Source of the DNA: an uncultured Paracoccaceae bacterium
GTDB lineage: Bacteria; Pseudomonadota; Alphaproteobacteria; Rhodobacterales; Rhodobacteraceae
DNA length: 64,000 bases
Reading direction: 5' to 3'
Assembly (NCBI GenBank): GCA_938049225.1
Contig: CALICM010000038.1
Location: 41,262-105,261 of the forward strand
Each line of letters opens with the position of its first letter. The stretch's first letter is position 1. Below the pieces are notes generated by a model. It saw only the letters and a program-made list of their open reading frames with translations, did not search any database and was not told the origin of the DNA. Below are positions 42,097 through 52,523 of this stretch, in pieces. Position numbers and translations under genes: made by a program.

Positions 42097-42405
42097 ATGA
42101 AGACCTGCATAATCGGATTGACTGCCCTGGCCACGCTCGCCCTGCCCCTGTCAGCCCAAGCCCAAGGCCGCGCCTGCGGAGAACGCACCGCCATTATCGA
42201 GCGTTTGGAAAGCGGCTATGGCGAAACCCGTACCGCCGCCGGCCTGAGCACGCAAAGCGGCATGATCGAGATTTTCGCGTCCGAGGAAACCGGCACCTGG
42301 ACCATCATTATGACCATGCCGACGGGCCAATCCTGTTTGATGGCGGCCGGAAACAGCTGGGATTCGGACCCAGCACAGGTCACCAAATCCGGTATGCCGA
42401 TCTGA
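42097..42405 (+). CDS. Small exported protein of unknown function
   Basis: A 102-residue protein with a signal peptide (MKTCIIGLTALATLALPLSAQAQ). The mature part has CGERTAIIERLESGYGETRTAAGL, then EIFASEETGTWTIIMTMPTGQSCLMAAGNSW, giving two cysteines able to form a disulphide. I recognise this as a small periplasmic protein common in Rhodobacteraceae but know no function. A GAGGTG site precedes the ATG, and a clear terminator follows at 42466. Confidence 0.8.
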   Translation: MKTCIIGLTALATLALPLSAQAQGRACGERTAIIERLESGYGETRTAAGLSTQSGMIEIFASEETGTWTIIMTMPTGQSCLMAAGNSWDSDPAQVTKSGMPI

Positions 42406-42465
42406 CATAGAATTGAAGGTGCGCGCTGCCGCGCCCTCGGTTCCCTAATATTTTCAGTACTTTCT

Positions 42466-42499
42466 CGCTCACCCGCATCTTGTGGGGTGGGCGTTTTTT
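42466..42499 (+). terminator. Intrinsic terminator before mdh
   Basis: CGCTCACCC (42466-42474) pairs with GGGTGGGCG (42485-42493), one G-U pair, followed by six T. It ends the small secreted-protein transcript. Confidence 0.88.
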
Positions 42500-42563
42500 C
42501 GCGCCTCTCCAAAGCCCAACGCGACCTTAGCGACCCTTCGCACTTGCGGGATCATGGGAATAA

Positions 42564-43571
<1,008 letters not shown>

Positions 43572-43701
43572 GTTGGTTAAGCCCCACTGAAGGCGAGCTT
43601 TTTTTTGGCATGCCTATCAGGGTGAGCGATCTATGAGTCGTGTCAAGCATGTGTTCGGAGGGTGCCTCAAGTCTTAAATAAGTCTTGCCAAAAGCTAGCT
43701 T

Positions 43702-43732
43702 TGTGATCACACGTAATTTTTTTGTGATCACA
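43702..43732. promoter_or_regulatory. Two TGTGATCACA palindromes upstream of sucC
   Basis: Perfect copies at 43702-43711 and 43723-43732, start-to-start spacing 21 bases (two helical turns), within the 305-base gap between mdh and sucC. Each is preceded by TT. The same palindrome is at 39061 upstream of sdhC. CRP is unlikely because the half-sites have no spacer. Confidence 0.65.
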
Positions 43733-43876
43733 AAGGAAAAATTTGAGTCAAATCCGCGTTTGAATTGTCTGTTTTCCTTTGCCAGCCCTGAGCTATCCGC
43801 CTATGCGGGTGCCCGAAGGTAAAGGGCAGGTTGTCGCTGACCGTTGGGCGAAGCATAGGACAAGGATCGGACGCGC

Positions 43877-45070
43877 ATGAACATCCATGAATACCAAGCC
43901 AAGCAATTGCTTAAAGACTACGGCGCACCGGTCAGCGATGGGCGGGCGGTGATCCGGGCCGAAGAGGCAAAGACCATGGCGGGTGAATTGGATGGGCCCC
44001 TCTGGGTGGTCAAAGCCCAGATCCATGCAGGTGGTCGCGGCAAAGGCACCTTCAAGGAACCCGAGGCGGGTGACAAAGGCGGGGTGCGGCTGACCAAGTC
44101 AGTGGAAGAGGCCGCAGAGGAAGCGCAAAAAATGCTGGGCCGCACGCTGGTCACGCATCAGACCGGCCCGGCGGGCAAACAGGTCAACCGAATTTACATC
44201 GAAGATGGATCGGGGATCGAGACCGAGCTATACCTGGCCCTTCTGGTGGATCGCGGGTCAAGCCGCGTGTCCTTTGTCTGCTCAACCGAAGGCGGTATGG
44301 ACATCGAGGAAGTCGCGGCGAAAACGCCTGAGAAAATCCTCAGCTTCTCGGTCGATCCGGCCACGGGCATCCAAGCCTTCCATGGCCGCCGCATCGCATT
44401 CGCGCTGGGCCTTGAAGGCGCGCAGGTCAAGCAATGCGTGAAGCTGATGAACACGCTCTACAAGATGTTCGTCGAGCGCGACATGGAAATGCTTGAGATC
44501 AACCCGCTGATCGTCACCGATAAGGGCGACCTGAAGTGTTTGGATGCGAAGATGGGGTTTGATTCAAACGCCCTTTACCGCCAACCCACCATTCTGGCCC
44601 TGCGCGACGAGACCGAGGAAGACCCCAAGGAACTCGCCGCCTCGAAGTTCGACCTGAACTATATCGCGCTGGATGGTGAGATCGGCTGCATGGTGAACGG
44701 CGCTGGGCTGGCGATGGCCACGATGGATATCATCAAGCTCTACGGTTCAAACCCCGCGAATTTCCTGGACGTCGGCGGCGGGGCAACCAAAGAGAAGGTG
44801 ACCGAGGCCTTCAAGATCATCACCTCGGACCCCAATGTGAAGGGCATCCTGGTCAATATCTTCGGTGGCATCATGCGCTGCGACGTCATCGCCGAAGGCG
44901 TGGTGGCCGCGGTGAAAGAAGTCGGCCTGAAAGTCCCCCTGGTCGTGCGGCTTGAGGGAACGAATGTCGAAAAAGGCAAAGAGATCCTCAATACCTCGGA
45001 CGTCGATGTGATTGCGGCGGATGATCTGGGGGATGCCGCCCAGAAGATCGTGAAGGCGGTTAAGGGGTGA
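43877..45070 (+). CDS. sucC: Succinyl-CoA synthetase beta subunit (ADP-forming)
   Basis: 397 residues, with an ATP-grasp fold. The N-terminus, [19 protein letters not shown], is diagnostic. The nucleotide-binding segment [17 protein letters not shown], the acidic metal site in [24 protein letters not shown] and the CoA-binding [15 protein letters not shown] and [15 protein letters not shown] regions follow. With SucD it makes succinate and ATP or GTP from succinyl-CoA. The sucC-sucD pair is normally contiguous; here about 2.4 kb of small exported-protein genes separates them. Confidence 0.97.
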   Translation: MNIHEYQAKQLLKDYGAPVSDGRAVIRAEEAKTMAGELDGPLWVVKAQIHAGGRGKGTFKEPEAGDKGGVRLTKSVEEAAEEAQKMLGRTLVTHQTGPAGKQVNRIYIEDGSGIETELYLALLVDRGSSRVSFVCSTEGGMDIEEVAAKTPEKILSFSVDPATGIQAFHGRRIAFALGLEGAQVKQCVKLMNTLYKMFVERDMEMLEINPLIVTDKGDLKCLDAKMGFDSNALYRQPTILALRDETEEDPKELAASKFDLNYIALDGEIGCMVNGAGLAMATMDIIKLYGSNPANFLDVGGGATKEKVTEAFKIITSDPNVKGILVNIFGGIMRCDVIAEGVVAAVKEVGLKVPLVVRLEGTNVEKGKEILNTSDVDVIAADDLGDAAQKIVKAVKG

Positions 45071-45102
45071 GCAGCCTTTGGACCAATCAAATAGTACGTC
45101 CG

Positions 45103-45597
45103 ATGGGCATTTCTGGAGGTGAACGGACGAAGCGCCAAACAGGGTGGGGTTGCCATCGACTTTTGTGGCCGATGGTAGTCGCTATGCTCGCAGGAAGCGC
45201 GGCTGCGGTGGCAGATGAAGTTGCGATTTCGGAGCTGTTTGCAGAAGCCTGTGTTTATACCCTACCCTCGTTCGAAGAGGCCGCATCCATAGCTGCCGAA
45301 AGGGGTATGTTGCCGCAAACGGACGGCACATTCAAAGGGAACGGCTTTACGCTCAACCCCGCTGTCAAACTCACGAGCGGACCCAGCGCGTGCATTGTTT
45401 TTGGCAAAGGTGGTGACCATGGGGAGGTGGCCAACGCTCTTCTGAAAACCATGGCAGATCGTGGCCTGACTGCCGAGAGTGCGGTAAAGAAAGGTACGTA
45501 CGTGACAGTCAAACTCATGGTTGATGGTCGAGAAACCGAGATCAAAATATTGCCGTTTGTCAACATTCTGACCAGCCTGACGATTTTCCAACCATAG
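45103..45597 (+). CDS. Small exported protein in the sucC-sucD gap (1)
   Basis: About 164 residues, with an N-terminal signal peptide (hydrophobic [20 protein letters not shown]). The mature part has [27 protein letters not shown] and later [12 protein letters not shown], giving an F..xC...C pattern shared with the following three domains. The start is unclear: a GTG at 45067 overlaps the sucC stop (GTGA), ATG 45103 gives a basic N-region. No family recognised; a tandem paralogue set is proposed. Confidence 0.6.
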   Translation: MGISGGERTKRQTGWGCHRLLWPMVVAMLAGSAAAVADEVAISELFAEACVYTLPSFEEAASIAAERGMLPQTDGTFKGNGFTLNPAVKLTSGPSACIVFGKGGDHGEVANALLKTMADRGLTAESAVKKGTYVTVKLMVDGRETEIKILPFVNILTSLTIFQP

Positions 45598-45648
45598 GAA
45601 CAAAAATGGCCGCGCTCAGCAACAGAACCCAATGCAAAAGGATTTGAC

Positions 45649-46227
45649 GTGCTAAACCAAAATGGGTTTTCCGGTAAGATTGCGACTATCGCAGTGCTTG
45701 CGCTTACGCTTGGTATCGCCGCCTGTGATTTTGACGGCGATACCAGTCTGAGGGGTACGCCGGGCTATAAAACCAACGTGGCAAAAACACAGAACCTGTT
45801 CCTTTCTGTGTGCCATAAGCACCGCCGGAATTTGACCAATTCCGAATCCGAATTGCGGCGTTCCGGGTTGCGGCAAAAGCAAACACAATCCGGCCGGACA
45901 TTCTACGCGGTCCCCGAAGGCAACATCGTCGCGGCCACGGGTGTGTTCACGAACGAGCAGGGGGTCAAGACGATCCGCTGTCAGGTCGGGATGGACGGAC
46001 TTAACCGCTGGGATGGATCCAACTTCCTGTCAAACCTTAGGACGCTGACGGATCGTGAGGCACTCAAAGCAGCTAACGCCCGAACCCTGCTGATAAAGGG
46101 TCTTTCATCTGAGGAGTATTGGGGTGCAGTCCGGGCATACAACTACTTTACCGATACCGAAGTAATCGAAGAGGCGCCATTTGGGCCATCGTTTCAGGTC
46201 ATAACAGCCGTGCAAAGGTTGAATTAG
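45649..46227 (+). CDS. Lipoprotein in the sucC-sucD gap (2)
   Basis: 192 residues. The lipobox is VLALTLGIAACDF, so it is a predicted lipoprotein. The mature segment NLFLSVCHKHRRNLTNSESELRRSGL, then GRTFYAVPEGNIV and IRCQVGMDGL, repeats the F..xC helix followed by a C-x-V strand seen in its neighbours. The GTG start at 45649 follows AAAGGA. No function is known. It lies on the same strand as sucC and sucD with short gaps, so it is probably cotranscribed with them. Confidence 0.7.
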   Translation: MLNQNGFSGKIATIAVLALTLGIAACDFDGDTSLRGTPGYKTNVAKTQNLFLSVCHKHRRNLTNSESELRRSGLRQKQTQSGRTFYAVPEGNIVAATGVFTNEQGVKTIRCQVGMDGLNRWDGSNFLSNLRTLTDREALKAANARTLLIKGLSSEEYWGAVRAYNYFTDTEVIEEAPFGPSFQVITAVQRLN

Positions 46228-46252
46228 CGGATGCGTTGCAAGTGAGGATCTA

Positions 46253-47479
46253 GTGAAATTAGCAGAAAACAAAACCAAAAGGATAGCAGACAGTGGCCGT
46301 GGTGCACTATGGCTTTTGGGCCTAACCGCGCTTTGTTCTTGTGCACCCGTTGATGGGCCTCCGAAAAAGGGCGCTCTCCAGGTTGCCCGCGAAACAGCGA
46401 TTGCGGGTTTTATAGATGGGTGCCTTTCGCCTGATCGGACCCGTAAGGAGTTCGAGCAAGCTCTGGATCAGTACAGCATCGGGTATAGTAGCCCTACCAA
46501 GCGGAGCTATTCGACCGGCTACCCCTTGGGCACCTTCAGTGTCTCAACCGACGGCAGTGTTATGATCGCCAGGAGCGGACCGCAGCGCTGGAGTTGCGAA
46601 ATTCTAGAACGGGGGAATTTCGCCTCCCAAGCGATCCAGGCCATTCAACCCCGCCTTGCCGAACGCAGCTTCTCGGTGGTTCAACAGGAAACACTAACCG
46701 ACGACGATGGATCGTGGGCGCGTGTGTTTCAGTTGTCCTCTTCCGATCGTCGGTTCGACTTGGTGATCTCGCAAACTCCTGGGACCAATAGCGGTTCCTT
46801 TAGACGCGGTGCCGGAACAGCCATGAGGATCATTGCCCGGCCAACTGCCAATGATAGGACGGGAAAAACCATGCACAGGTTTTCATATCCAGCAGTCGTC
46901 ACGCTGATCCTGACTCTCGCGGGTTGCGCAGCTACAACTGGCTCTTCGGACGGGCTGAGCCGGGATCAAGCGGTGACCGAGGTTACGGCGCTTTTTGACA
47001 GCGTCTGCATACAAAACCTTGGCCGAATCCAGCAATCGCGTGACGCGCTTGCGGCAAGCGGGTTGACCCGCGCGAGTTCAACCGGCAACGTCGACTTCTA
47101 TGCAGATCACCCCCGGGGGCTCTATGCCTTATATTCCTCGGTGAACATTACCCAGGAAAGCGGTGGAAACGTAATCAGCCGCTCAACAAAGCGCATATGC
47201 GCGGTCGGCGCCACATCTTTGAGCCCGGCATTGGCAGATGAGATCCGTGAAACCTTGCGCGTGAAATACCTGGCCGGACGCGGCACCTACACCCAAGCTG
47301 CTGGCTTCGGGCCGATAACGCTGGCGCGAAGCTTCTTTAACCGCGAAGTTCAGATTGTGGTGACTTGGGGTGTCAGGTCGGCGAGCGAAGTAGATGCAAC
47401 GGCTTTTGCGACACCATCGGATGTTCCATTCTCGGGCACACCACGCTTCACCAGTCTTCAAATAATAGAAACAGAATAG
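46253..47479 (+). CDS. Double lipoprotein ORF in the sucC-sucD gap (3+4, apparent fusion)
   Basis: One open frame of 408 codons contains two export signals. The first is residues 1-31 ([15 protein letters not shown] lipobox), followed by [19 protein letters not shown] and RWSCEIL. The second begins at Met207 (ATG 46871), [21 protein letters not shown], another complete lipoprotein signal, followed by [25 protein letters not shown] and [11 protein letters not shown]. Two genes have apparently merged by loss of a stop, or the second is translated separately from 46871 (AGGA upstream). The GTG start at 46253 is uncertain. Confidence 0.65.
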   Translation: MKLAENKTKRIADSGRGALWLLGLTALCSCAPVDGPPKKGALQVARETAIAGFIDGCLSPDRTRKEFEQALDQYSIGYSSPTKRSYSTGYPLGTFSVSTDGSVMIARSGPQRWSCEILERGNFASQAIQAIQPRLAERSFSVVQQETLTDDDGSWARVFQLSSSDRRFDLVISQTPGTNSGSFRRGAGTAMRIIARPTANDRTGKTMHRFSYPAVVTLILTLAGCAATTGSSDGLSRDQAVTEVTALFDSVCIQNLGRIQQSRDALAASGLTRASSTGNVDFYADHPRGLYALYSSVNITQESGGNVISRSTKRICAVGATSLSPALADEIRETLRVKYLAGRGTYTQAAGFGPITLARSFFNREVQIVVTWGVRSASEVDATAFATPSDVPFSGTPRFTSLQIIETE

Positions 47480-47493
47480 AAACGGAGTTCGTG

Positions 47494-48375
47494 ATGGCCG
47501 TACTTGTCAACGAAAACACCCGCGTGATTTGTCAGGGCCTGACCGGCTCGCAGGGCACGTTTCATTCGGAACAGGCCATCGCCTATGGCACCAAGATGGT
47601 TGGGGGGGTGACGCCAGGTAAGGGGGGCGGCAGCCATATCGGCCTGCCGATCTTTGACACGGTGCACGAGGCGAAAGCGGCCACCTCCGCCAATGCCACC
47701 GCGATCTATGTTCCCCCGCCCTTTGCTGCCGACGCGATCCTTGAGGCGATTGACGCCGAGATGGCGTTGATCGTCTGCATCACCGAAGGCATCCCGGTGC
47801 TGGATATGATGAAGGTCAAGCGCGCGCTGGAAACCTCGGCATCGACCTTGATCGGCCCCAACTGCCCGGGTGTCATCACGCCTGACGCATGCAAGATCGG
47901 CATCATGCCAGGTCATATCCACCGCCGCGGCTCGGTCGGGGTGGTCAGCCGCTCGGGCACCCTGACCTACGAGGCTGTGGGGCAAACCACCGCCGCCGGT
48001 CTGGGCCAAAGCACCTGTATCGGCATCGGCGGCGACCCGATCAAGGGGATGGAGCACATCGACGCGCTGGAATTGCTATTGGGCGATGACGAAACCCAAA
48101 GCATCATCATGATTGGCGAGATCGGCGGCTCGGCCGAAGAAGACGCCGCGCAATTCATAGCCGACGAGGCCAAAAAAGGCCGCGCCAAGCCCATCGCCGG
48201 TTTCATCGCCGGTCGCACCGCCCCCCCGGGCCGCCGGATGGGGCACGCGGGCGCGATTGTGGCCGGCGGCAAAGGCGGCGCCGAGGATAAGATCGAAGCG
48301 ATGAAATCGGCCGGGATCGTGGTGGCGGACAGCCCTGCGGGGCTGGGTGAAGCGGTTTTGAAGGCGATCGGGTAG
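47494..48375 (+). CDS. sucD: Succinyl-CoA synthetase alpha subunit
   Basis: 293 residues. The CoA-binding N-terminus has [35 protein letters not shown], then [19 protein letters not shown]. The phosphorylated active-site His is in [20 protein letters not shown]. It forms the enzyme with SucC, which is 2.4 kb upstream. The ATG at 47494 follows GGAG; the frame open to 47365 overlaps the preceding gene and is not conserved. Confidence 0.97.
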   Translation: MAVLVNENTRVICQGLTGSQGTFHSEQAIAYGTKMVGGVTPGKGGGSHIGLPIFDTVHEAKAATSANATAIYVPPPFAADAILEAIDAEMALIVCITEGIPVLDMMKVKRALETSASTLIGPNCPGVITPDACKIGIMPGHIHRRGSVGVVSRSGTLTYEAVGQTTAAGLGQSTCIGIGGDPIKGMEHIDALELLLGDDETQSIIMIGEIGGSAEEDAAQFIADEAKKGRAKPIAGFIAGRTAPPGRRMGHAGAIVAGGKGGAEDKIEAMKSAGIVVADSPAGLGEAVLKAIG

Positions 48376-48384
48376 GCACACTTA

Positions 48385-48738
48385 ATGGTCCCCGTCAGCC
48401 GCAGTCACAGCTTCACTTTTCTAAAGACTAGAAAAACGGCCAGTGCCTCGATTGATATGCTGCTGGAAACGCTTTTCGCGCTGCTGGGGCTTTTTGTTAA
48501 GGGAAGTACGCATCAGATTGTTACATGCCGAGGTGTCATTGGTGCAGAGATGACACCGAAGCGATGGCAGCTGGAATATCTTTGGCAAGGGGGCTCGTGG
48601 AATCATATGTCAGCAGACTCGATCCGGCGCAGCTTAGGCGAGTCCCTCTGGTCTGAGGCAATCAAGATTACTTCAGTTCATAACCTGTTTGAGCGCTTGG
48701 CCCCGCTGACCTTTCCGCCAAGACACAAGGTGCTGTAA
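48385..48738 (+). CDS. Truncated sulfotransferase-like fragment
   Basis: 117 residues. The start resembles the N-terminal P-loop region of sulfotransferase-family proteins (FTFLKTRKTASASIDMLLE, where the KTxKTA...S loop binds PAPS). Next comes CRGVIGAEM, then WNHMSADSIRRSLGESLWSEAIKIT, which also fits such proteins. The frame stops at 48738, after about a third of a normal enzyme, and no continuation is obvious in other frames. It is probably a remnant or an unusual short protein. It sits with the next gene in an AT-richer insert between sucD and sucA. Confidence 0.5.
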   Translation: MVPVSRSHSFTFLKTRKTASASIDMLLETLFALLGLFVKGSTHQIVTCRGVIGAEMTPKRWQLEYLWQGGSWNHMSADSIRRSLGESLWSEAIKITSVHNLFERLAPLTFPPRHKVL

Positions 48739-48766
48739 TGGCCAAGAAATTGGATGTTGTATCATC

Positions 48767-49552
48767 ATGACGGCAGACAAGAACATAATAGAACTACAAT
48801 ACAAGGCACCTGGAATCCGGGTGCTTTCGGACGTTTTTCTTGACTATATACGTTTGGGCGAAATCCGCGAGATGCTGTCGATCTCTGATCTGATGTCTCA
48901 CGTGCATCAATTTCCAATCAGTCGTACTTTTGGAGTAGCGGAACCTTTAGCTCGGCTAGAAGCAGCGGGCTGGGTGGAAATTCGATTGGAATCCGTAGGG
49001 AAATTACGGCGTCGTATTGCAATGAATGACATGGTCCACCCGTGGCATGACAGCGTCCATTGGACAAAAGAATATGTCGCCACACTTCGTTATTTGAGGA
49101 GCTTAGGACGTATGTACCGGTCCTCCGGCGGGCATATTGAGCATCATCGGCATGTGATGCTGCGCCACCCTATGCTTCCAGATTATCTTGTTTGGCTGTT
49201 CGGCCTGGAGGGTGTACATGCTCCTATTTGCAGCGAGGCTGCCATCCAAGTGTTCGCGCCAGGAAAGACCCACGATACCGCAACCCGCTTGATCGACCCT
49301 CTCGAATTGGCGCCATACTTTGATGGCCACGGGCCGCGGTTCGTCAGCCGGAACGGGATACGTCACAATGTCGGCTATCGATGGTCGCAAAATCGCAGTT
49401 TCGAGGCCGAGGGTGATTACGACTCCGGGGGACGCGATGTCTATACCGTTAGTTTCAAAATGCGAAAGTTCCAGCACCGCCTGCTACCAAAATTGAACCT
49501 ACCCCGTACAAGTGCGCTTTATTCAATATCTAAATCCCAAGTGAGCATGTGA
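48767..49552 (+). CDS. Unrecognised protein between sucD and sucA
   Basis: A 261-residue soluble protein of unknown family, rich in His, Arg and Tyr (SSGGHIEHHRHVMLRHPMLPDYLVWLFGLEG). It has no signal peptide and no motif I can name. The base composition looks lower in GC than sucD and sucA on either side, and the preceding gene is a sulfotransferase-like fragment. The pair may have been acquired together. It ends seven bases before the sucA start. No function is proposed. Confidence 0.6.
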   Translation: MTADKNIIELQYKAPGIRVLSDVFLDYIRLGEIREMLSISDLMSHVHQFPISRTFGVAEPLARLEAAGWVEIRLESVGKLRRRIAMNDMVHPWHDSVHWTKEYVATLRYLRSLGRMYRSSGGHIEHHRHVMLRHPMLPDYLVWLFGLEGVHAPICSEAAIQVFAPGKTHDTATRLIDPLELAPYFDGHGPRFVSRNGIRHNVGYRWSQNRSFEAEGDYDSGGRDVYTVSFKMRKFQHRLLPKLNLPRTSALYSISKSQVSM

Positions 49553-49559
49553 GGCAAAC

Positions 49560-52517
49560 ATGACCGAACAGTCCCCTAACGATCAGTTCCACGCTTCCAG
49601 CTTTCTGCAGGGGCACAATGCGGCCTATGTGGATCAGCTTTATGCGCGTTACGCCTCTGACCCGCAGGCCGTCGATGCCAGTTGGCGTGAGTATTTCGAG
49701 GCGCTGGGCGAGGATACGCTGGATGTGAAGCGCGAGGCGGCGGGGCCGTCTTGGGGGCGGGCCGATTGGCCTCCGGTGCCCAACGATGATTTGACGGCGG
49801 CGCTGGATGGGCAATGGGCCGAGGATCCGGTGAAGAATGTGACCGAGAAGGTCGGCGCAAAGGCGGCTGCCAAAGGGGTTACGCTAACCGACGATCAAGT
49901 GCGGCGGGCCGTGACCGATAGCTTGCGCGCGCTGATGATTATCCGGGCCTATCGCATCCGGGGCCATCTGGCCGCGGACCTGGACCCTTTGAACCTGAAA
50001 GACGCCGAGGCGCATCCCGAGTTGGATCCTAAGTCGTATGGGTTTACCGAAGCCGATATGGACCGGCCGATCTTTATCGACATGGTCTTGGGCCTGGAAA
50101 CCGCCTCGATGCGCGAGATCCTGGAGATCTTGAAACGTACCTATTGCGGCACCTTCGCGTTGCAATACATGCACATCTCGGACCCTGCTCAGGCGGGTTG
50201 GCTGAAAGAGCGGATTGAGGGGTTCGGCAAGGAAATCGCCTTTACCCGCGAGGGGCGCAAGGCGATCCTAAACAAGATGGTCGAGGCCGAGGGGTTCGAG
50301 AAATTCCTGCACGTCAAATACACCGGCACGAAACGCTTTGGCCTGGACGGGGGCGAGGCACTGATCCCCGCGATGGAGCAGATCATCAAGCGCGGTGGCA
50401 GTCTGGGCGTGCAAGATATCATTATCGGCATGCCGCATCGGGGCCGTTTGTCGGTTCTGGCTAATGTGATGGCCAAACCCTATCGCGCCATTTTCAATGA
50501 ATTTCAGGGTGGCAGCTTCAAACCTGACGAGGTCGAAGGCTCGGGCGATGTGAAATACCACTTGGGCGCGTCAAGCGATCGCGAGTTTGATGGCAATACG
50601 GTGCACCTATCTCTCACCGCCAACCCCAGCCACCTTGAGGCCGTGAACCCGGTCGTGATCGGCAAGGCGCGCGCCAAGCAAGAACAGCTGAACGATGCCG
50701 ACCGCACCCAGGTGCTGCCGATCTTGCTGCACGGCGACGCGGCCTTTGCGGGCCAGGGCGTGGTGGCTGAGTGTTTTGGCCTGTCGGGCCTTAGGGGTCA
50801 TCGCACCGGCGGGACGATCCACATTATCGTCAACAACCAGATTGGCTTTACCACCAGCCCGCACAACTCACGCTCGTCGCCCTATCCGACCGATATCGCG
50901 CTGATGGTCGAGGCGCCGATTTTTCACGTGAACGGGGACGACCCCGAGGCGGTGGTCCATGCGGCCAAGGTCGCGACCGAGTTTCGGCAAATGTTCCACA
51001 AGGACGTGGTGATCGACATCTTCTGCTATCGCCGCTTCGGCCATAACGAGGGCGACGAACCGATGTTCACCCAGCCTTTGATGTACAAGGCGATCAAGAA
51101 GCAAAAGACGTCGCTGCAGGTCTATACCGACCGGCTGATCGCCGACGGGTTGATCCCCGAGGGCGAGATTGAGGATATGAAAACCGCCTTCCAGGTGCAT
51201 CTGAACGAAGAATTCGAGGCCGGGAAAGACTATCGCCCGAACAAGGCTGACTGGCTGGATGGACGCTGGTCGCATCTGGATAAAGAGGGCGAGAACTATC
51301 AGCGCGGTCAGACCAGCGTACCTCTTGAAACGTTAAAGGAGGTTGGCGCCGCCCTCACCCGCCTGCCCGAGGGCTATCAGCCACACCGCACCGTGGAGCG
51401 AATGCTCAAGACCAAAAAGGCGATGATCGACAGCGGCGAGGGCATCGATTGGGCGACGGCCGAAGCGCTGGCGTTCGGCTCGCTACTGACCGAGGGCTAT
51501 CCAGTACGGCTTGCGGGCCAAGACAGCACGCGCGGCACATTCAGCCAACGTCATTCCGGGATTATCGATCAGGAGACGGAAGAACGATATCTGCCGCTGA
51601 ACCACATCCGCGCGGGCCAATCGCAATATGAAGTCGTCGACTCGATGTTGTCGGAATATGCGGTTCTAGGGTTTGAATATGGCTACTCGCTGGCGGAACC
51701 TAACGCCCTGGTCTTGTGGGAGGCGCAGTTCGGCGATTTCGCCAATGGTGCGCAGATCATGATCGATCAGTTCATCTCCAGCGGCGAGAAGAAGTGGCTG
51801 CGCATGTCCGGTCTGGTGATGCTGCTGCCCCATGGCTATGAAGGGCAGGGGCCCGAACACAGTTCGGCGCGGCTTGAGCGCTTCTTGCAAATGTGTGCCG
51901 AGGACAATTGGATTGTTGCCAATTGCACGACGCCCGCCAATTATTTCCACATCCTACGCCGACAGCTACATCGCAGCTTCCGCAAGCCGCTGATCATGAT
52001 GACGCCGAAGTCGCTGTTGCGGCACAAGCTGGCCGTCAGCACGCTTGAGGACATGTCCAATGGCTCAAGCTTCCACCGCTGCCTGTGGGACGACGCGCAG
52101 CAGGGCAATTCGGAACTGACGCTCAAGTCTGATGCCAAGATCAAGCGCGTCGTGATCTGCTCAGGCAAGGTTTATTACGATCTGCTAGAGGCACGCGATG
52201 CGCAGGGGCTGGACGATGTCTACTTGCTGCGGCTTGAGCAGTTCTATCCCTTCCCGGCCCAAAGTCTGGTGGGCGAGCTAAAGCGCTTTCCTAAGGCCGA
52301 GATCGTTTGGTGCCAAGAAGAGCCTAAGAACCAGGGCGCGTGGAGCTTCGTCGAGCCCAATATTGAATGGGTTCTGACCCGCATTAACTCGAAGTGGAAA
52401 CGCCCGGCCTATGCTGGGCGCGCGGCGGCGGCCTCGCCCGCGACGGGATTGGCGAAAAGCCACAAAGCACAGCAAGACGCGTTGGTGAATGACGCGCTGA
52501 CCGGTGAGAAGGACTAG
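49560..52517 (+). CDS. sucA: 2-Oxoglutarate dehydrogenase E1 component
   Basis: 985 residues, thiamine-diphosphate-dependent, decarboxylating 2-oxoglutarate and succinylating the SucB lipoyl group. The N-terminal peripheral segment SSFLQGHNAAYVDQLYARY is typical. TPP and active-site regions include GMPHRGRLSVLANVMAKP, KYHLGASSDREFDG, LTANPSHLEAVNPVVIGKARAKQ, HGDAAFAGQGVVAECFGLSGL and the FCYRRFGHNEGDEP segment. The length is normal. sucA, sucB and lpd follow each other, separated only by the MAPEG pair. Confidence 0.97.
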   Translation: MTEQSPNDQFHASSFLQGHNAAYVDQLYARYASDPQAVDASWREYFEALGEDTLDVKREAAGPSWGRADWPPVPNDDLTAALDGQWAEDPVKNVTEKVGAKAAAKGVTLTDDQVRRAVTDSLRALMIIRAYRIRGHLAADLDPLNLKDAEAHPELDPKSYGFTEADMDRPIFIDMVLGLETASMREILEILKRTYCGTFALQYMHISDPAQAGWLKERIEGFGKEIAFTREGRKAILNKMVEAEGFEKFLHVKYTGTKRFGLDGGEALIPAMEQIIKRGGSLGVQDIIIGMPHRGRLSVLANVMAKPYRAIFNEFQGGSFKPDEVEGSGDVKYHLGASSDREFDGNTVHLSLTANPSHLEAVNPVVIGKARAKQEQLNDADRTQVLPILLHGDAAFAGQGVVAECFGLSGLRGHRTGGTIHIIVNNQIGFTTSPHNSRSSPYPTDIALMVEAPIFHVNGDDPEAVVHAAKVATEFRQMFHKDVVIDIFCYRRFGHNEGDEPMFTQPLMYKAIKKQKTSLQVYTDRLIADGLIPEGEIEDMKTAFQVHLNEEFEAGKDYRPNKADWLDGRWSHLDKEGENYQRGQTSVPLETLKEVGAALTRLPEGYQPHRTVERMLKTKKAMIDSGEGIDWATAEALAFGSLLTEGYPVRLAGQDSTRGTFSQRHSGIIDQETEERYLPLNHIRAGQSQYEVVDSMLSEYAVLGFEYGYSLAEPNALVLWEAQFGDFANGAQIMIDQFISSGEKKWLRMSGLVMLLPHGYEGQGPEHSSARLERFLQMCAEDNWIVANCTTPANYFHILRRQLHRSFRKPLIMMTPKSLLRHKLAVSTLEDMSNGSSFHRCLWDDAQQGNSELTLKSDAKIKRVVICSGKVYYDLLEARDAQGLDDVYLLRLEQFYPFPAQSLVGELKRFPKAEIVWCQEEPKNQGAWSFVEPNIEWVLTRINSKWKRPAYAGRAAAASPATGLAKSHKAQQDALVNDALTGEKD

Positions 52518-52523
52518 ACCACC

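Noticed and set aside
43702..43732. TGTGATCACA as CRP sites
   Set aside because: CRP sites need TGTGA and TCACA separated by about six bases; here the halves are adjacent, so another regulator is more likely.
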